In this document: in pieces, positions 7,177 to 19,235 of the stretch
How positions within the stretch are numbered: the first letter of the stretch is position 1
Layout: the number at the start of each line of letters is the position of its first letter
Origin: Paenibacillus kribbensis
GTDB lineage: Bacteria; Bacillota; Bacilli; Paenibacillales; Paenibacillaceae
Reading direction: 5' to 3'
Assembly: GCF_002240415.1 (NCBI RefSeq)
Contig: NZ_CP020028.1
Location: 2,195,501 to 2,259,500, forward strand
DNA: 64,000 nucleotides
Translations under genes and position numbers: made by a program
The notes under the pieces: generated by a model
Seen by the model: the letters and a program-made list of their open reading frames with translations, nothing else
Database searches by the model: none
Told to the model about the DNA's origin: nothing

Positions 7177-9789
7177 ATGGCTGTTAAAAACGAGGTTATC
7201 CAAAAAGAGCAAAGCGCAGAGCAGTATATTCAAACGCTGATTGACCGGGCGAACCGGGCACAGCAAGCTTTCATGAGTATGAATCAGGAACAGATTGACG
7301 AAATCGTACAAGCTATGGCACTCGCAGGGATGGATAAACACATGTACCTGGCGAAGCTGGCTGTTGAAGAAACAGGACGCGGTGTGTACGAGGACAAAAT
7401 CACTAAAAACATGTTTGCAACAGAATATGTCTACCATAGCATCAAAAATGAAAAAACCGTCGGTGTCATTGAAGATAATGATTTTGACAGTTTTCAAAAA
7501 ATAGCTGAGCCAGTCGGCGTCATTATGGGGATTACTCCAGTGACAAACCCGACTTCGACTACCATGTTCAAAGCGTTGATTGCCATTAAAACACGTAACC
7601 CAATCATTTTCGGCTTCCATCCATCCGCTCAATCGTGTAGTGCGGAAGCAGCCCGCGTCTTGCTTGAAGCAGCCGTTAAACACGGGGCTCCTGCTGACTG
7701 TATTCAATGGATTGAAGCTCCTTCGATGGATAAGACAAATTCACTTATGAATCACCCGGATGTGGCACTGATTCTGGCAACTGGTGGATCAGGCATGGTT
7801 AAGGCGGCATATAGCTGCGGTAAACCTGCTCTGGGCGTAGGTCCTGGTAACGTGCCTTGCTTCATTGAAAAAACAGCGGACATCAAGCAGGCTGTGAACG
7901 ATCTGATCCTCTCGAAATCTTTTGATAACGGTATGATCTGTGCTTCCGAGCAAGCGGTTATTATCGAAGAGCCGATCTTCGAGCAAGTGAAAAAATTGAT
8001 GATCGCTAACGGTTGCTACTTTGTAAATAAAGAAGAAGCAGCTAAGCTCACTCAAGGAGCTATGAATGTAGAGAAATGTGCAGTGAACCCGGCTATCGTC
8101 GGACAGTCCGCTGTAAAAATTGCTGAAATGAGCGGTATCACCGTACCGGCAGGAACCAAAATTTTGGTCGCTGAGATTGAAGGGGTAGGAACAAAATACC
8201 CATTGTCCGCGGAAAAATTGAGTCCTGTACTGGCTTGCTATAAAGTAAAAAATGCTGAACAAGGTATTCAACGCGCTGCTGAAGTCGTAGAGTTCGGGGG
8301 CATGGGTCACTCGTCCGCTATTCATTCGAACGATGAGGACGTTATTGCCCGGTTCGCAAACCGTTTGCAAACAGGCCGTATCATTGTAAATTCACCTTCC
8401 ACGCATGGTGCGATCGGTGACATCTACAACACCAACCTTCCATCGTTGACGCTCGGTTGCGGTTCGTACGGACGTAACTCAACTTCGTCGAACGTATCGG
8501 CAGTCAATTTGATTAACGTGAAAAGGGTGGCGAAACGGACGGTGAATATGCAATGGTTCAAAGTACCTTCCAAAGTTTATTTTGAAAAAAATTCGACTCA
8601 GTATCTTGCTAAAATGCCTGACATCACACGTGTAGCTATTGTCACAGACCCTATGATGGTGAAGCTTGGCTATGTGGATCGCGTCATTCATTATTTGCAC
8701 CAACGCCAAACACCAGTAGCGATCGAGGTCTTCTCTGAAGTAGAGCCAGATCCATCGACAGTTACGGTAGAACGCGGTACTGAAATGATGAGACGTTTCC
8801 AACCGGATTGCATTATCGCACTGGGCGGCGGTTCCCCAATGGATGCTGCGAAGGGCATGTGGTTGTTCTATGAATATCCAGATACAGATTTCAACAACCT
8901 GAAACAAAAATTCATGGATATTCGCAAACGGATTTACAAGTACCCACGTCTGGGCCAAAAAGCACAATTCGTAGCCATTCCTACAACCTCGGGTACAGGT
9001 TCGGAAGTTACTTCTTTCGCGGTAATTACAGACAAAAACCTGGGCAACACGAAGTACCCGCTGGCTGACTATGAGTTGACCCCGGATGTGGCAATTATTG
9101 ACCCTGTGTTTGTATATTCGCTGCCTAAAACAGCTGTAGCGGATACAGGTATGGACGTTCTGACACACGCCATTGAGGCTTACGTGTCCGTAATGGCAAA
9201 TGACTACACAGACGGTCTGGCCATTAAAGCCATTCAATTGGTATTCCAATACCTGGAGCAATCAGCTCTGACTGGTGATAAGCTGGCTCGCGAAAAAATG
9301 CATAATGCTTCCACGCTCGCAGGGATGGCGTTTGCCAATGCATTCTTGGGTATTAACCACAGTCTTGCGCACAAATGGGGCGGACAGTACCATACAGCGC
9401 ATGGTCGCACGAATGCGATCTTGATGCCGCACGTCATTCGCTACAATGCGAAAAAACCGACAAAATTCGCTTCGTTCCCTAAATATTCGCATTTTGTTGC
9501 GGATGAGCGCTATGCGGAGATTGCTCGCATACTGGGATTGCCTGCTCGCACCACGGAAGAAGGAGTTAACAGCCTGATCGAAGCGATCCGTAAGATGAAC
9601 AAAACACTCGGTATCGAGGAATCGTTCCAGCAACTCGGTTTCGATCCGAAGGATTTTGAAGCACGTGTAGATTATTTGGCTGACCGCGCTTTTGAGGATC
9701 AATGTACAACTGCGAATCCGAAGCTGCCGCTGGTTACTGAATTGGCTGATGTATACCGCAATGCCTTCTACGGACGTTTTGACCAATAA
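7177..9789 (+). CDS. adhE: Bifunctional acetaldehyde-CoA/alcohol dehydrogenase AdhE
   Basis: An ~870-residue two-domain enzyme. Residues ~1-440 form the acetaldehyde (acyl-CoA) dehydrogenase with the catalytic Cys in [12 protein letters not shown]. Residues ~450-870 form the iron-dependent alcohol dehydrogenase with [21 protein letters not shown] and the metal ligands in [14 protein letters not shown] and [18 protein letters not shown]. It reduces acetyl-CoA to ethanol, regenerating NAD+ in fermentation. Start: ATG 7177 is 9 bases after AGGAGG (7162-7167), while the ATG at 7168 abuts that site and cannot use it. It sits beside pflBA, which supplies acetyl-CoA, and is preceded by FNR/Rex-type boxes. 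Confidence 0.97.
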   Translation: MAVKNEVIQKEQSAEQYIQTLIDRANRAQQAFMSMNQEQIDEIVQAMALAGMDKHMYLAKLAVEETGRGVYEDKITKNMFATEYVYHSIKNEKTVGVIEDNDFDSFQKIAEPVGVIMGITPVTNPTSTTMFKALIAIKTRNPIIFGFHPSAQSCSAEAARVLLEAAVKHGAPADCIQWIEAPSMDKTNSLMNHPDVALILATGGSGMVKAAYSCGKPALGVGPGNVPCFIEKTADIKQAVNDLILSKSFDNGMICASEQAVIIEEPIFEQVKKLMIANGCYFVNKEEAAKLTQGAMNVEKCAVNPAIVGQSAVKIAEMSGITVPAGTKILVAEIEGVGTKYPLSAEKLSPVLACYKVKNAEQGIQRAAEVVEFGGMGHSSAIHSNDEDVIARFANRLQTGRIIVNSPSTHGAIGDIYNTNLPSLTLGCGSYGRNSTSSNVSAVNLINVKRVAKRTVNMQWFKVPSKVYFEKNSTQYLAKMPDITRVAIVTDPMMVKLGYVDRVIHYLHQRQTPVAIEVFSEVEPDPSTVTVERGTEMMRRFQPDCIIALGGGSPMDAAKGMWLFYEYPDTDFNNLKQKFMDIRKRIYKYPRLGQKAQFVAIPTTSGTGSEVTSFAVITDKNLGNTKYPLADYELTPDVAIIDPVFVYSLPKTAVADTGMDVLTHAIEAYVSVMANDYTDGLAIKAIQLVFQYLEQSALTGDKLAREKMHNASTLAGMAFANAFLGINHSLAHKWGGQYHTAHGRTNAILMPHVIRYNAKKPTKFASFPKYSHFVADERYAEIARILGLPARTTEEGVNSLIEAIRKMNKTLGIEESFQQLGFDPKDFEARVDYLADRAFEDQCTTANPKLPLVTELADVYRNAFYGRFDQ

Positions 9790-9841
9790 TATAATAGGTA
9801 TGAAGAGGCTTGTAACAAGCATTTTCCTATTCAATACCACT

Positions 9842-9868
9842 ACAGGCTCTCTTTGATAGAGGGCCTGT
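9842..9868 (+). terminator. Hairpin after adhE (terminator-like, weak T-tract)
   Basis: ACAGGCTCTCT and AGAGGGCCTGT form a stable stem with a TTGAT loop 52 bp after the adhE stop. The 3' flank (TGGCTTGGG) is poor in T, so termination may be incomplete. Confidence 0.5.
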
Positions 9869-9930
9869 TGGCTTGGGAAGGGAGGTGAGTGAGAAGTTTA
9901 CAGGATCAGGCGGGAGCAAGGGAAAAATAA

Positions 9931-9994
9931 AGTGACATAAATCACTCATATTGTGATTTATGTCACATACTGCACTCTGTCATTATTCTACAAT
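9931..9994 (+). promoter_or_regulatory. pfl promoter with tandem FNR boxes
   Basis: AGTGAcataaaTCACT (9931-9946) and TGTGAtttatgTCACA (9952-9967) are two FNR-type palindromes with centres 21 bp apart (two helical turns). Together they form a larger palindrome, with GTGACATAAATCAC mirrored by GTGATTTATGTCAC. TACAAT at 9989-9994 is a good -10; a start near 10001 puts the downstream box at about -41.5. The stretch 9790-10105 holds these sites, the adhE hairpin and the pfl leader; I see no gene in it. Confidence 0.78.
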
Positions 9995-10055
9995 AAGAGT
10001 GTAAGAAAGGTCCCGACACTGAGCTAAGGCATCGGTGAAAAGGCCGGGATAAAAT

Positions 10056-10071
10056 AGTGAAAAAAATCACA
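10056..10071. promoter_or_regulatory. Third FNR-type box, inside the pflB leader
   Basis: AGTGAaaaaaaTCACA lies ~62 bp downstream of the predicted pfl start site and 35 bp before the pflB ATG. It shares the core GTGAAAAAAATCACAAA with the adhE box. Its position cannot support class II activation of the upstream promoter, so a repressing or Rex-type role is more likely. Confidence 0.6.
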
Positions 10072-10105
10072 AACCCGGAAGACCAAACAATTTGGAGGGA
10101 TTTAC

Positions 10106-12367
10106 ATGTCGGTGATTGAGAGAGATTTACAAGGACAACAAGCTGGCTGGAGAGGTTTTAAAAAAGGCAAATGGATGAAAGAAGTCAACGTTAACGATTT
10201 TATCCAAACCAATATTTCACCTTATGTAGGTACTGAAGAGTTCCTGGTTGGCCCTACTGCCAACACAACTGCACTGTGGGATATTGTATCTGATCTTACT
10301 AAAAAAGAGCTGGCAAACGGCGGTGTACTTGATGTAGACGTGAATACGCCATCTACTATTACTTCACATAAGCCGGGTTATCTGGACCGGGATAAAGAAC
10401 AAATTGTTGGTGTGCAAACAGATGCACCATTCAAGCGTTCCTTGCAACCGTTCGGCGGAATTCGGATGATGATTGACGCATGTAAAGCCTATGGCTTTGA
10501 AGTGCCTGAAAGCATTATTGATATATTCACGCATATCCGTAAAACGCACAACCAAGGTGTGTTTGATGCCTACACGGATGAGATGAGAGCAGCTCGTAAA
10601 GCTGGTATTATTACTGGCTTGCCAGATGCATACGGTCGTGGTCGGATTATCGGTGACTACCGTCGTGTAGCTCTGTATGGAGTAGACTTCCTGATCCAAG
10701 ATAAAAAGCTTCAACTGAAAAGCCTTGAAGTTGACGCTATGGAAGAGGACGTAATTCGTCTGCGCGAAGAAATTTCCGAACAAATTCGTGCTTTGAATGA
10801 ATTGAAACAAATGGCTGCTGAACATGGCTTTGATATTTCAAAACCAGCTAACAATGCGAAAGAAGCTTTCCAATGGGTATATTTTGGCTACCTCGCAGCG
10901 ATCAAAGAACAAAATGGCGCAGCAATGTCCCTGGGACGTGTATCTTCGTTCCTTGATATTTATACTCAACGTGATCTTGAAGAAAACGCGCTGACAGAAG
11001 AACAAGCTCAAGAATTGGTCGATCATTTTGTCATGAAGCTGCGTATTGTTAAATTCCTGCGCACACCTGACTATAATGAACTGTTCAGTGGAGACCCAAC
11101 ATGGGTAACAGAATCTATTGGTGGTATGTCTGTCACTGGAGAAACTCGTGTTACCAAAAACAGCTTCCGCTTCTTGCATACGCTGTACAACTTGGGGCCT
11201 GCTCCAGAACCTAACTTGACTGTGCTATGGTCAGAACAATTGCCTGAAGGGTTCAAAAAATATTGTGCAAAAGTTTCTATTGAAACAAGCTCCATTCAAT
11301 ATGAAAATGACGATCTGATGCGTCCAATCTATGGCGATGATTATGGTATTGCTTGTTGTGTATCCGCCATGAAAATCGGTAAACAAATGCAATTCTTTGG
11401 TGCTCGCGCCAACTTGGCTAAAGCTCTGTTGTATGCCATTAACGGTGGTAAGGATGAAAAATCCGGCGTTCAAGTAGGGCCTGAATTCCCAGCCATTACA
11501 AGCGAAGTGCTGGATTATGAAGAAGTGTTGAGCCGCTTCAAACCTATGATGGAATGGCTGGCAAAACTGTATATGAACACACTGAATGTGATTCACTACA
11601 TGCATGATAAATACAGCTACGAACGCATTGAAATGGCGCTGCATGACCGTGATATTCTTCGTACCATGGCTTGTGGTATTGCTGGTCTGTCAGTAGCAAC
11701 TGATTCCTTGAGCGCTATTAAATTTGCAAAAGTAAAACCAATCCGTAATGAAAAAGGGATTGCTGTTGATTTTGAAATCGAAGGTGAATACCCTTGCTAT
11801 GGTAACAACGATGATCGTGTAGATACCATCGCAGTAGAACTGGTAGAGACCTTTATGAGTATGATTCGCAAGCACAAAGCTTATCGGAATGCTCTTCCTA
11901 CTCAATCTGTCCTGACCATTACTTCCAACGTGGTGTACGGTAAGAAAACAGGTACAACACCGGATGGACGTAAAGCAGGCGAACCGTTTGCGCCAGGTGC
12001 GAACCCAATGCATGGCCGTGACAAAAAAGGTGCTTTGGCATCTCTGAGTTCCGTAGCCAAGCTGCCTTATGAGCACAGTCTGGACGGTATTTCGAATACT
12101 TTCTCCATCGTGCCTAAAGCACTGGGTAAGGAAGAAGAAACACGCAAAACGAACCTCGTTTCGATGATGGACGGCTACTTCGGAAGCCATGCGCATCATT
12201 TGAACGTCAACGTATTTGCTCGTGAGCAACTGCTGGATGCCATGGAACACCCAGAAAATTATCCACAGCTTACGATTCGTGTATCGGGCTATGCCGTTAA
12301 CTTCATCAAGCTGACTCGTGAACAACAGCTGGATGTTATTAACCGTACATTCCACGGTACGATGTAA
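10106..12367 (+). CDS. pflB: Formate C-acetyltransferase (pyruvate formate-lyase)
   Basis: A 753-residue glycyl-radical enzyme that converts pyruvate and CoA to acetyl-CoA and formate without oxygen. The adjacent active-site cysteines are Cys417-Cys418 in [10 protein letters not shown], and the radical glycine is Gly728 in RVSGYAVNF near the C-terminus. The length is normal. ATG 10106 follows TTGGAGGG. It is cotranscribed with the activating enzyme gene 66 bp downstream and preceded by three FNR-type boxes, so strong anaerobic induction is expected. Acetyl-CoA made here can feed the neighbouring AdhE. Confidence 0.97.
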   Translation: MSVIERDLQGQQAGWRGFKKGKWMKEVNVNDFIQTNISPYVGTEEFLVGPTANTTALWDIVSDLTKKELANGGVLDVDVNTPSTITSHKPGYLDRDKEQIVGVQTDAPFKRSLQPFGGIRMMIDACKAYGFEVPESIIDIFTHIRKTHNQGVFDAYTDEMRAARKAGIITGLPDAYGRGRIIGDYRRVALYGVDFLIQDKKLQLKSLEVDAMEEDVIRLREEISEQIRALNELKQMAAEHGFDISKPANNAKEAFQWVYFGYLAAIKEQNGAAMSLGRVSSFLDIYTQRDLEENALTEEQAQELVDHFVMKLRIVKFLRTPDYNELFSGDPTWVTESIGGMSVTGETRVTKNSFRFLHTLYNLGPAPEPNLTVLWSEQLPEGFKKYCAKVSIETSSIQYENDDLMRPIYGDDYGIACCVSAMKIGKQMQFFGARANLAKALLYAINGGKDEKSGVQVGPEFPAITSEVLDYEEVLSRFKPMMEWLAKLYMNTLNVIHYMHDKYSYERIEMALHDRDILRTMACGIAGLSVATDSLSAIKFAKVKPIRNEKGIAVDFEIEGEYPCYGNNDDRVDTIAVELVETFMSMIRKHKAYRNALPTQSVLTITSNVVYGKKTGTTPDGRKAGEPFAPGANPMHGRDKKGALASLSSVAKLPYEHSLDGISNTFSIVPKALGKEEETRKTNLVSMMDGYFGSHAHHLNVNVFAREQLLDAMEHPENYPQLTIRVSGYAVNFIKLTREQQLDVINRTFHGTM

Positions 12368-12433
12368 TTAGGCTTAACCTATCATATATTACAAACGACG
12401 CACGCATAGCGGATGCGGGAAGGATGATGCAAC

Positions 12434-13192
12434 ATGTTGAAAGGTCATATACACTCATTGGAAACCTTCGGGACCGTCGATGGTCCCGGCATCCGCTTCG
12501 TGCTTTTTATGCAAGGATGCTTGTTGAAATGTCAATATTGTCATAATCCGGACACCTGGGCTTTAAATGAAGGTAATCCGATGACACTGGAGGAGGTATT
12601 GGCTGAAATAGAACCGTATTTAGCCTACTACCGATCTTCAGGAGGCGGTTTGACCGTATCCGGTGGAGAACCGACATTGCAAGCTCATTTTGTAGCAGAG
12701 CTGTTCACGGAAGTGAAGCGTCGCTGGAATTTGCACACGACGCTGGACAGTAACGGTTTTAATGACGCGGACCGTATCCAAGATTTGCTGAACGTAACGG
12801 ACTTGGTGCTTCTGGACATTAAGCATATTGACAACGACAAGCATATTAAGCTCACAGGCAAGTCCAATGACCGTATGTTAAAAACAGCACGCTGGTTATC
12901 TGAACAAGGGCGTAAAATGTGGATTAGACACGTATTTGTGCCAGGCATTCATGATGACGAGCAAGATCTATTGAATTTGGGTCGGTTTATCGGAACGTTG
13001 AACGGAGTCGAAAAGTTCGAGATTTTGCCTTATCACCAAATGGGTGTATACAAATGGGAAATGCTCGGCAAGGCGTATCCGCTGGAAGGGGTTCCGTCCC
13101 CTACTGAAGAAGAAGTTCAACGTGCTTATCGACTCATTGAAGAGGGTCGTCTGGAGACTGCAGAGAAGAACGCTGTTTGTCGCCTGTCATAA
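12434..13192 (+). CDS. pflA: Pyruvate formate-lyase-activating enzyme (radical SAM)
   Basis: A 252-residue radical SAM protein. The cluster motif CLLKCQYC gives Cys29, Cys33 and Cys36, preceded by the family signature GTVDGPGIRFVLFMQGC. SGGEPTLQ is the SAM-binding GGE motif. It generates the glycyl radical on PflB using S-adenosylmethionine. The ATG at 12434 follows GGGAAGGATGATG. It is the second gene of the pfl operon, with a terminator 30 bp downstream. Confidence 0.96.
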   Translation: MLKGHIHSLETFGTVDGPGIRFVLFMQGCLLKCQYCHNPDTWALNEGNPMTLEEVLAEIEPYLAYYRSSGGGLTVSGGEPTLQAHFVAELFTEVKRRWNLHTTLDSNGFNDADRIQDLLNVTDLVLLDIKHIDNDKHIKLTGKSNDRMLKTARWLSEQGRKMWIRHVFVPGIHDDEQDLLNLGRFIGTLNGVEKFEILPYHQMGVYKWEMLGKAYPLEGVPSPTEEEVQRAYRLIEEGRLETAEKNAVCRLS

Positions 13193-13224
13193 TGAGGATG
13201 GCTCCCAAGCTACTTACTGTTATA

Positions 13225-13266
13225 AAGCCGCTGCACATCAGATTAGATGGCGGCGGTTTTTTTTTG
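13225..13266 (+). terminator. Terminator of the pflBA operon
   Basis: AAGCCGC/GCGG and CATC/GATG pairings form an imperfect stem, followed by nine T residues. Confidence 0.75.
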
Positions 13267-13405
13267 TTGAATTTTTGAATTCGCAGGAGGAGGTTTTTTA
13301 TTTTCATATTAAGAAAAATTCCCAGCAACTTTTTGGTAACTGCCGCGTCTAATAGTATGACTTTTTACGGGAATGATAATAATTTGGGATAGAAGGAGAC
13401 AGACA

Positions 13406-15625
13406 ATGAATTTCAAGAAGTGGACCATGCTCACCGCGCTTGCGGTAGCTCAGGTGGCCGCAGTAGCCCCTGTAGGAGCAGAAGCAACAACAACAACCGT
13501 TCAATCTACCGATTCGGTTAGCGGACAGCAGGCTCAAGCCAATGTCGCAGAATCTGGCGTTCAGAATAGCAGCGGAGGTCAAGATAGCACGGGAACACCA
13601 AACAGCACGACAACGTCTGATAATACAGGCGTAACCAATGATCCATTGTCTGGCTTGCCTACGGATACAACCAACGGATCAAACGTATCCAGTGATGTAT
13701 ACGGGGATGGAACGATCACCAATCCTGGCGGCTCTCCAACATCCATGGGCGCAAATCAATTGATTTTGTATTTGAACAGCGCAAAAATGGAACAGAACGG
13801 ACAGGTATACACGGCGACTCAGCCTATGACAGTCAAGGACGGCGTTTCCTATGTAGCTATCCGTTCACTTGTCAGCCGCGTCGGATTACAGTTTAGTTAT
13901 GACACTGCAACCAAAGAAACTGTAATCACCCAAGGAACAAACGTGTTGCGCTTCAAGACGGACAGCAAGGTTTACACCGTTAATGGTGAAGCTAGACAAA
14001 TGAAGGGCCCGGCTTTCCAACAAAAGAACGTTTTTATGGTCCCATTGACCTCTATTACACAGGCCTTAAATATTCCTTATACTGTGAATAATACAACTAA
14101 ACAGGTTATCATGGATTTGAATCAGAAGCCTAAAGCTTCCTTCACGGTTCAGCAAAAAGATATCTATGCAGGTGAAACCCAAGTTACGTATTTAACGAAG
14201 GAATCTTCTCCTACAGGTCTTCCGATTGTGAATCAACGTTGGGAAGGCAAGCAGGACGTGTTTCAGGAGCCAGGTACATATGTAGTTACCTATTCCGTTC
14301 TTGACTCCGCAGGGAACTGGAGTGATCCATACTCGGTTACGATTACGGTGAAACCGCCGAATCAGCCGCCGGTTGCTCTGTTTACAACAGATAAAAAAGA
14401 ATACAAAATGGGTGAAAAAATCACGATTACGGATCTGAGTACGGATGATGAAAATGCGATCACCAAGCGTGATTGGGTAAACAAGAAACTGGCATTTTTC
14501 GAACCGGGTGACGTGACCATTACATTGACCGTCACTGACAAGCATGGTGCAACAGGTACTGTAAGCCAGACGATTAAAATTACAAATGAACTGCTCTACA
14601 ATGAAGATGATTTCAACAAAATTTTTACTCCTTATGGTGATAAATATAGTGCAGACGGCAGTCAGGTGCCTACTATGGCTACCATTCCAGTGACGAGTAC
14701 GTCTTCACCACGTCTTTTGATCCGTGCCAACAGTCCGGAACGGGTATTCCAGGACGGCATCGTGTATCAGGAAACGGGATCAGGCAGCACGCGTATACTC
14801 GTCCATCATGTGAATGAAACGGGCAGAGATGTAAAAATGTACGTTATTGCAACCAACAATAATATTACGCCTGCCAATATAAATGTCGAAAATTCCGGTT
14901 TTGCTGGTCCATCTGAGTTTGCGACAGCTGCGGGTAAGGTTTCGATTCAACGCTACTTTCAATCCATGTTGGATGGAAGCAAACGCTCCAGCACAGTTCT
15001 GAATCCGGGCGAAAGCCGTGTTATTTTACAGGATTTGAATGCGCAAAAAATTAAGCAAAAACAGGTCATTTCTCTCTTGTCCGACTTGTATACGGATCAA
15101 CCTATTCAATACACGGTTGTTGTCTTAGATGCAAATGCAGATCCGTTGACTGCACTGCCTACTCTGGCAAAACTGCCAAAGGACGGCATTCATAACCGTG
15201 GAACGTATGCGAATTCCGATATCTCGCTCAATTATACGGAAGAGGTTGGTAAAACAGCTCAGCGTATCGTTCTTGGCGACAATAAAGTAGACCCGAACCT
15301 GCTGGGTACTGACGGTCTGGACGGCTCTTCTGCTTCCAATGCCGGTAACTTTGGTGTCGTCTATAAAGTTAAGCTGGACCATGTAGCACCGTATTCCCTG
15401 ATTGCTTTCAACCCGCGTGGTGGTGAATATGCCGGTTATGCGATGGTAAACAATCAGGTTGTGGGTATTCCAACGAATGGTTCTGTGCAAGCACCGAATG
15501 AGATGAGCGTGCTGTATCGTACAGGTCATATCGAGGAAAGCGTAGAGATGTATTTCACTGCAGCGGCAGGAAGCAACTTGCCGGTTTCTGTAGTTGTTAT
15601 GCCGTTGCCGCCTATTAAAAACTAA
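13406..15625 (+). CDS. Secreted stalk (copper amine oxidase N-like) domain protein with PKD-type repeats
   Basis: A 739-residue exported protein. A signal peptide (residues ~1-26, MNFKKW...VAPVGAEA) is followed by a low-complexity Ser/Thr/Gln/Asn linker to ~residue 115. A copper-amine-oxidase N-terminal-like stalk domain follows (NQLILYLNSAKM...VPLTSITQALNIPY, ~125-235). Two Ig/PKD-like beta domains come next (~240-325 and ~330-405, each starting with ASFTV/ALFTT and ending in VTITV/QTIKI). The last ~330 residues have no domain I can name. ATG 13406 is 7 bases after AAGGAG. No catalytic motif is visible; a cell-surface structural or binding role is inferred. Confidence 0.8.
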   Translation: MNFKKWTMLTALAVAQVAAVAPVGAEATTTTVQSTDSVSGQQAQANVAESGVQNSSGGQDSTGTPNSTTTSDNTGVTNDPLSGLPTDTTNGSNVSSDVYGDGTITNPGGSPTSMGANQLILYLNSAKMEQNGQVYTATQPMTVKDGVSYVAIRSLVSRVGLQFSYDTATKETVITQGTNVLRFKTDSKVYTVNGEARQMKGPAFQQKNVFMVPLTSITQALNIPYTVNNTTKQVIMDLNQKPKASFTVQQKDIYAGETQVTYLTKESSPTGLPIVNQRWEGKQDVFQEPGTYVVTYSVLDSAGNWSDPYSVTITVKPPNQPPVALFTTDKKEYKMGEKITITDLSTDDENAITKRDWVNKKLAFFEPGDVTITLTVTDKHGATGTVSQTIKITNELLYNEDDFNKIFTPYGDKYSADGSQVPTMATIPVTSTSSPRLLIRANSPERVFQDGIVYQETGSGSTRILVHHVNETGRDVKMYVIATNNNITPANINVENSGFAGPSEFATAAGKVSIQRYFQSMLDGSKRSSTVLNPGESRVILQDLNAQKIKQKQVISLLSDLYTDQPIQYTVVVLDANADPLTALPTLAKLPKDGIHNRGTYANSDISLNYTEEVGKTAQRIVLGDNKVDPNLLGTDGLDGSSASNAGNFGVVYKVKLDHVAPYSLIAFNPRGGEYAGYAMVNNQVVGIPTNGSVQAPNEMSVLYRTGHIEESVEMYFTAAAGSNLPVSVVVMPLPPIKN

Positions 15626-15710
15626 TATGAAATAACCGGTGCTGTTCACCGGCTTAGACCATTGGTCTCATCATTCACCGTTTAAAAGTCAGATGTCATT
15701 TGCAGAATAT

Positions 15711-15760
15711 AGACGTTCTCCTGCTGCGGATTTGTTCGCAGTCCTGGAGAACGTCTTTTT
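15711..15760 (+). terminator. Terminator downstream of the stalk-domain gene
   Basis: AGACGTTCTC (15711-15720) pairs with GAGAACGTCT, with an inner CTGCG/CGCAG stem and a T-run. A smaller CCGGTG/CACCGG hairpin (15636-15652) lies closer to the gene. Confidence 0.85.
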
Positions 15761-15879
15761 CTTACTCACAGGTGCGAATATCTCTTATAATATTGACTTT
15801 AATCGTGGTATAATAAAAAAATGCAAGCCTAAGCCTGCATCAGAATACCTGAAACTACAGACAGGGGAGGGTGAAACGC

Positions 15880-16371
15880 ATGCTGACAAAGGACGAAATC
15901 ATCGCAACAATGTCCGCTCAAGGGCTGCGTATTACAGATCAGCGCAAGACGCTGGCCACGTTATTTTCCGAGAATGAAGGGTATTTGTCTCCTAAAGACG
16001 TTTATGAATATATGGGTAAAAAATATAGTGGACTCAGCTTTGACACGGTTTATCGTAATCTGCGTGTAATGCAGGAGTTGGGTGTGCTTGAGCAGGTATC
16101 CTTTGAGGATGGAATGAAGTTCAAGGTAAGCTGTAATGAGCATCATCATCACCATCATATGATTTGCTTGAGCTGTCAAAAAACATTACCGATTTCTTTT
16201 TGCCCGATGCAGATGACAGATACGACGGATCAGTTCCAAATCGTTGAGCACAAATTTGAAATTTTCGGGTATTGCAAAAATTGCCAACAAAAAAACGGGC
16301 ATCATGAGAGTAATTCTGATGGAGGATTCAGGCAGACGAGCAGTCACACTCACAGCCACGGGGGCTATTAA
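15880..16371 (+). CDS. zur: Zinc uptake regulator Zur (Fur family)
   Basis: A 163-residue Fur-family repressor. The N-terminal winged helix includes [15 protein letters not shown] and [20 protein letters not shown]. The C-terminal metal-binding part has [21 protein letters not shown], then CPM, with a closing CKNC pair forming the structural zinc site. The His run after a Cys and the ICLSC...ISFCPM pattern resemble B. subtilis Zur more than Fur or PerR. ATG 15880 is 9 bases after GGAGG; the GTG at 15871 abuts that site. A Ser/His-rich tail (HTHSHGGY) may bind metal. The next gene, yidD, starts 1 bp after the stop. Confidence 0.88.
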   Translation: MLTKDEIIATMSAQGLRITDQRKTLATLFSENEGYLSPKDVYEYMGKKYSGLSFDTVYRNLRVMQELGVLEQVSFEDGMKFKVSCNEHHHHHHMICLSCQKTLPISFCPMQMTDTTDQFQIVEHKFEIFGYCKNCQQKNGHHESNSDGGFRQTSSHTHSHGGY

Positions 16372-16372
16372 A

Positions 16373-16669
16373 ATGAAAATCACCACACGCAGAGTGGTTC
16401 AGGCTCCGATCAAGTTTTATCGTTCCTATATCTCACCGTTAAAGCCGGCGACCTGCCGGTTTTATCCAACATGCTCGGCATACGCGTTGGAGGCGGTAGA
16501 GGTGCATGGTGCGCTTAAAGGCTCATGGCTGGCCGCCAAGCGTATAGCCAAGTGCCATCCCTTTCATCCGGGCGGGGTAGATTTGGTTCCTCCTATCCAA
16601 AAGCGGGCAGATAAGTCCGGCGAAGACCGTTTGGCTGACCGCGGTGAGAGGATGCCGGGAAGGGGCTGA
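16373..16669 (+). CDS. yidD: Membrane protein insertion efficiency factor YidD
   Basis: A 98-residue protein with the whole YidD signature: an amphipathic N-terminus with [31 protein letters not shown] and the Cys pair, then [22 protein letters not shown]. It is a small peripheral membrane protein that helps YidC/Oxa1 insertase function. The charged ~25-residue tail ([16 protein letters not shown]...) extends beyond the core. The ATG is separated from the zur stop by one base, and only a weak GGGGGC lies upstream, so translation is probably coupled to zur. Pairing with zur rather than with the rnpA-rpmH cluster is noteworthy. Confidence 0.93.
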   Translation: MKITTRRVVQAPIKFYRSYISPLKPATCRFYPTCSAYALEAVEVHGALKGSWLAAKRIAKCHPFHPGGVDLVPPIQKRADKSGEDRLADRGERMPGRG

Positions 16670-16670
16670 C

Positions 16671-16699
16671 TTGACATCGCTGCGTGGATTTGGTTATAT
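16671..16699 (+). promoter_or_regulatory. Sigma-A promoter of the metG T-box transcript
   Basis: TTGACA (16671-16676), 17-bp spacer, TTATAT (16694-16699). It overlaps the last bases after the yidD stop and starts the leader RNA around 16706. Confidence 0.8.
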
Positions 16700-16705
16700 T
16701 TTGGT

Positions 16706-17000
16706 TAATATTGTTTTCCTGTGAAGGGATGAGTAGGGTAAGAGTCCAGTACAGAGAGCCGGGTTTAGCTGCAAACCGGTCTGGAGCGAAGCCTGAATAT
16801 GGTCCTGGAGGAACCTTTTTCGAGCGTATCTGCCAACGTTTTTTGTGCAAGCGTGGGGCAATTGTAAGGGAAAGGCGTGATCCAGCGTTAATGGGCGGTC
16901 AGATGTGACTGGTGAAGCCTGTAGTCTGCGAGGATACAGGGAATTTGGGTGGTAACGCGTGAGGTGACTCTCGTCCCATAGGGGCGGGGGTCTTTTTTGT
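16706..17000 (+). promoter_or_regulatory. T-box riboswitch (methionine specifier) upstream of metG
   Basis: This leader fills most of the 392-bp gap between yidD and metG. It contains the T-box sequence GGGTGGTAACGCG (16947-16959), a stem I with AGTACAGAGAGCCGGG, and the specifier-loop pattern GAAT-ATG (16795-16801), giving the Met codon ATG at 16799-16801. The terminator stem GACTCTCGTCCC/GGGGCGGGGGTC (16966-16992) ends in TTTTTT. Uncharged tRNA-Met should pair with the specifier and the T-box bulge and allow read-through into methionyl-tRNA synthetase. Confidence 0.88.
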
Positions 17001-17034
17001 GCCCAATTTGTGTCGAAATCATGAATTGGAGTAA

Positions 17035-19080
<2,046 letters not shown>

Positions 19081-19101
19081 AATAAATAGAAAAGATGTAT
19101 C

Positions 19102-19143
19102 AGCGTATGTCCGGGCAGCTTCATGTCCGGGCCTGCGCTTTTT
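19102..19143 (+). terminator. Terminator of metG
   Basis: AGCGTATGTCCGG pairs imperfectly with CCGGGCCTGCGCT, followed by TTTTT. Confidence 0.65.
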
Positions 19144-19235
19144 GGCTTGCATCATATTTTGCTCCCTTCTCACGTATGTTGTAGTAAATAGGGCTTGTTT
19201 GCCCGTGTCTACTAGACAGGTAGGAGGACGTGAAG

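Noticed and set aside
8479..9261. 260-codon antisense ORF inside adhE
   Set aside because: It is opposite a highly conserved enzyme, has a Cys/His/Arg-rich composition typical of reverse-strand shadows, and lacks a start signal. The 326-codon minus-strand ORF inside metG (17557-18537) was rejected for the same reason.
10011..10049. TCCCG/CGGGA stem in the pflB leader as a riboswitch
   Set aside because: Short stem with a long unstructured loop and no match to a known riboswitch; more likely incidental leader structure.
16144..16158. Run of six His codons in zur looking like an engineered tag
   Set aside because: It is internal, in the position of the natural His-rich metal site of Zur proteins, with native codon mix; it is not a cloning artefact.
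17011..17017. TGTCGAA (Spo0A box) between the T-box terminator and metG
   Set aside because: A single heptamer with no partner sites or promoter; expected by chance in a 64-kb window.
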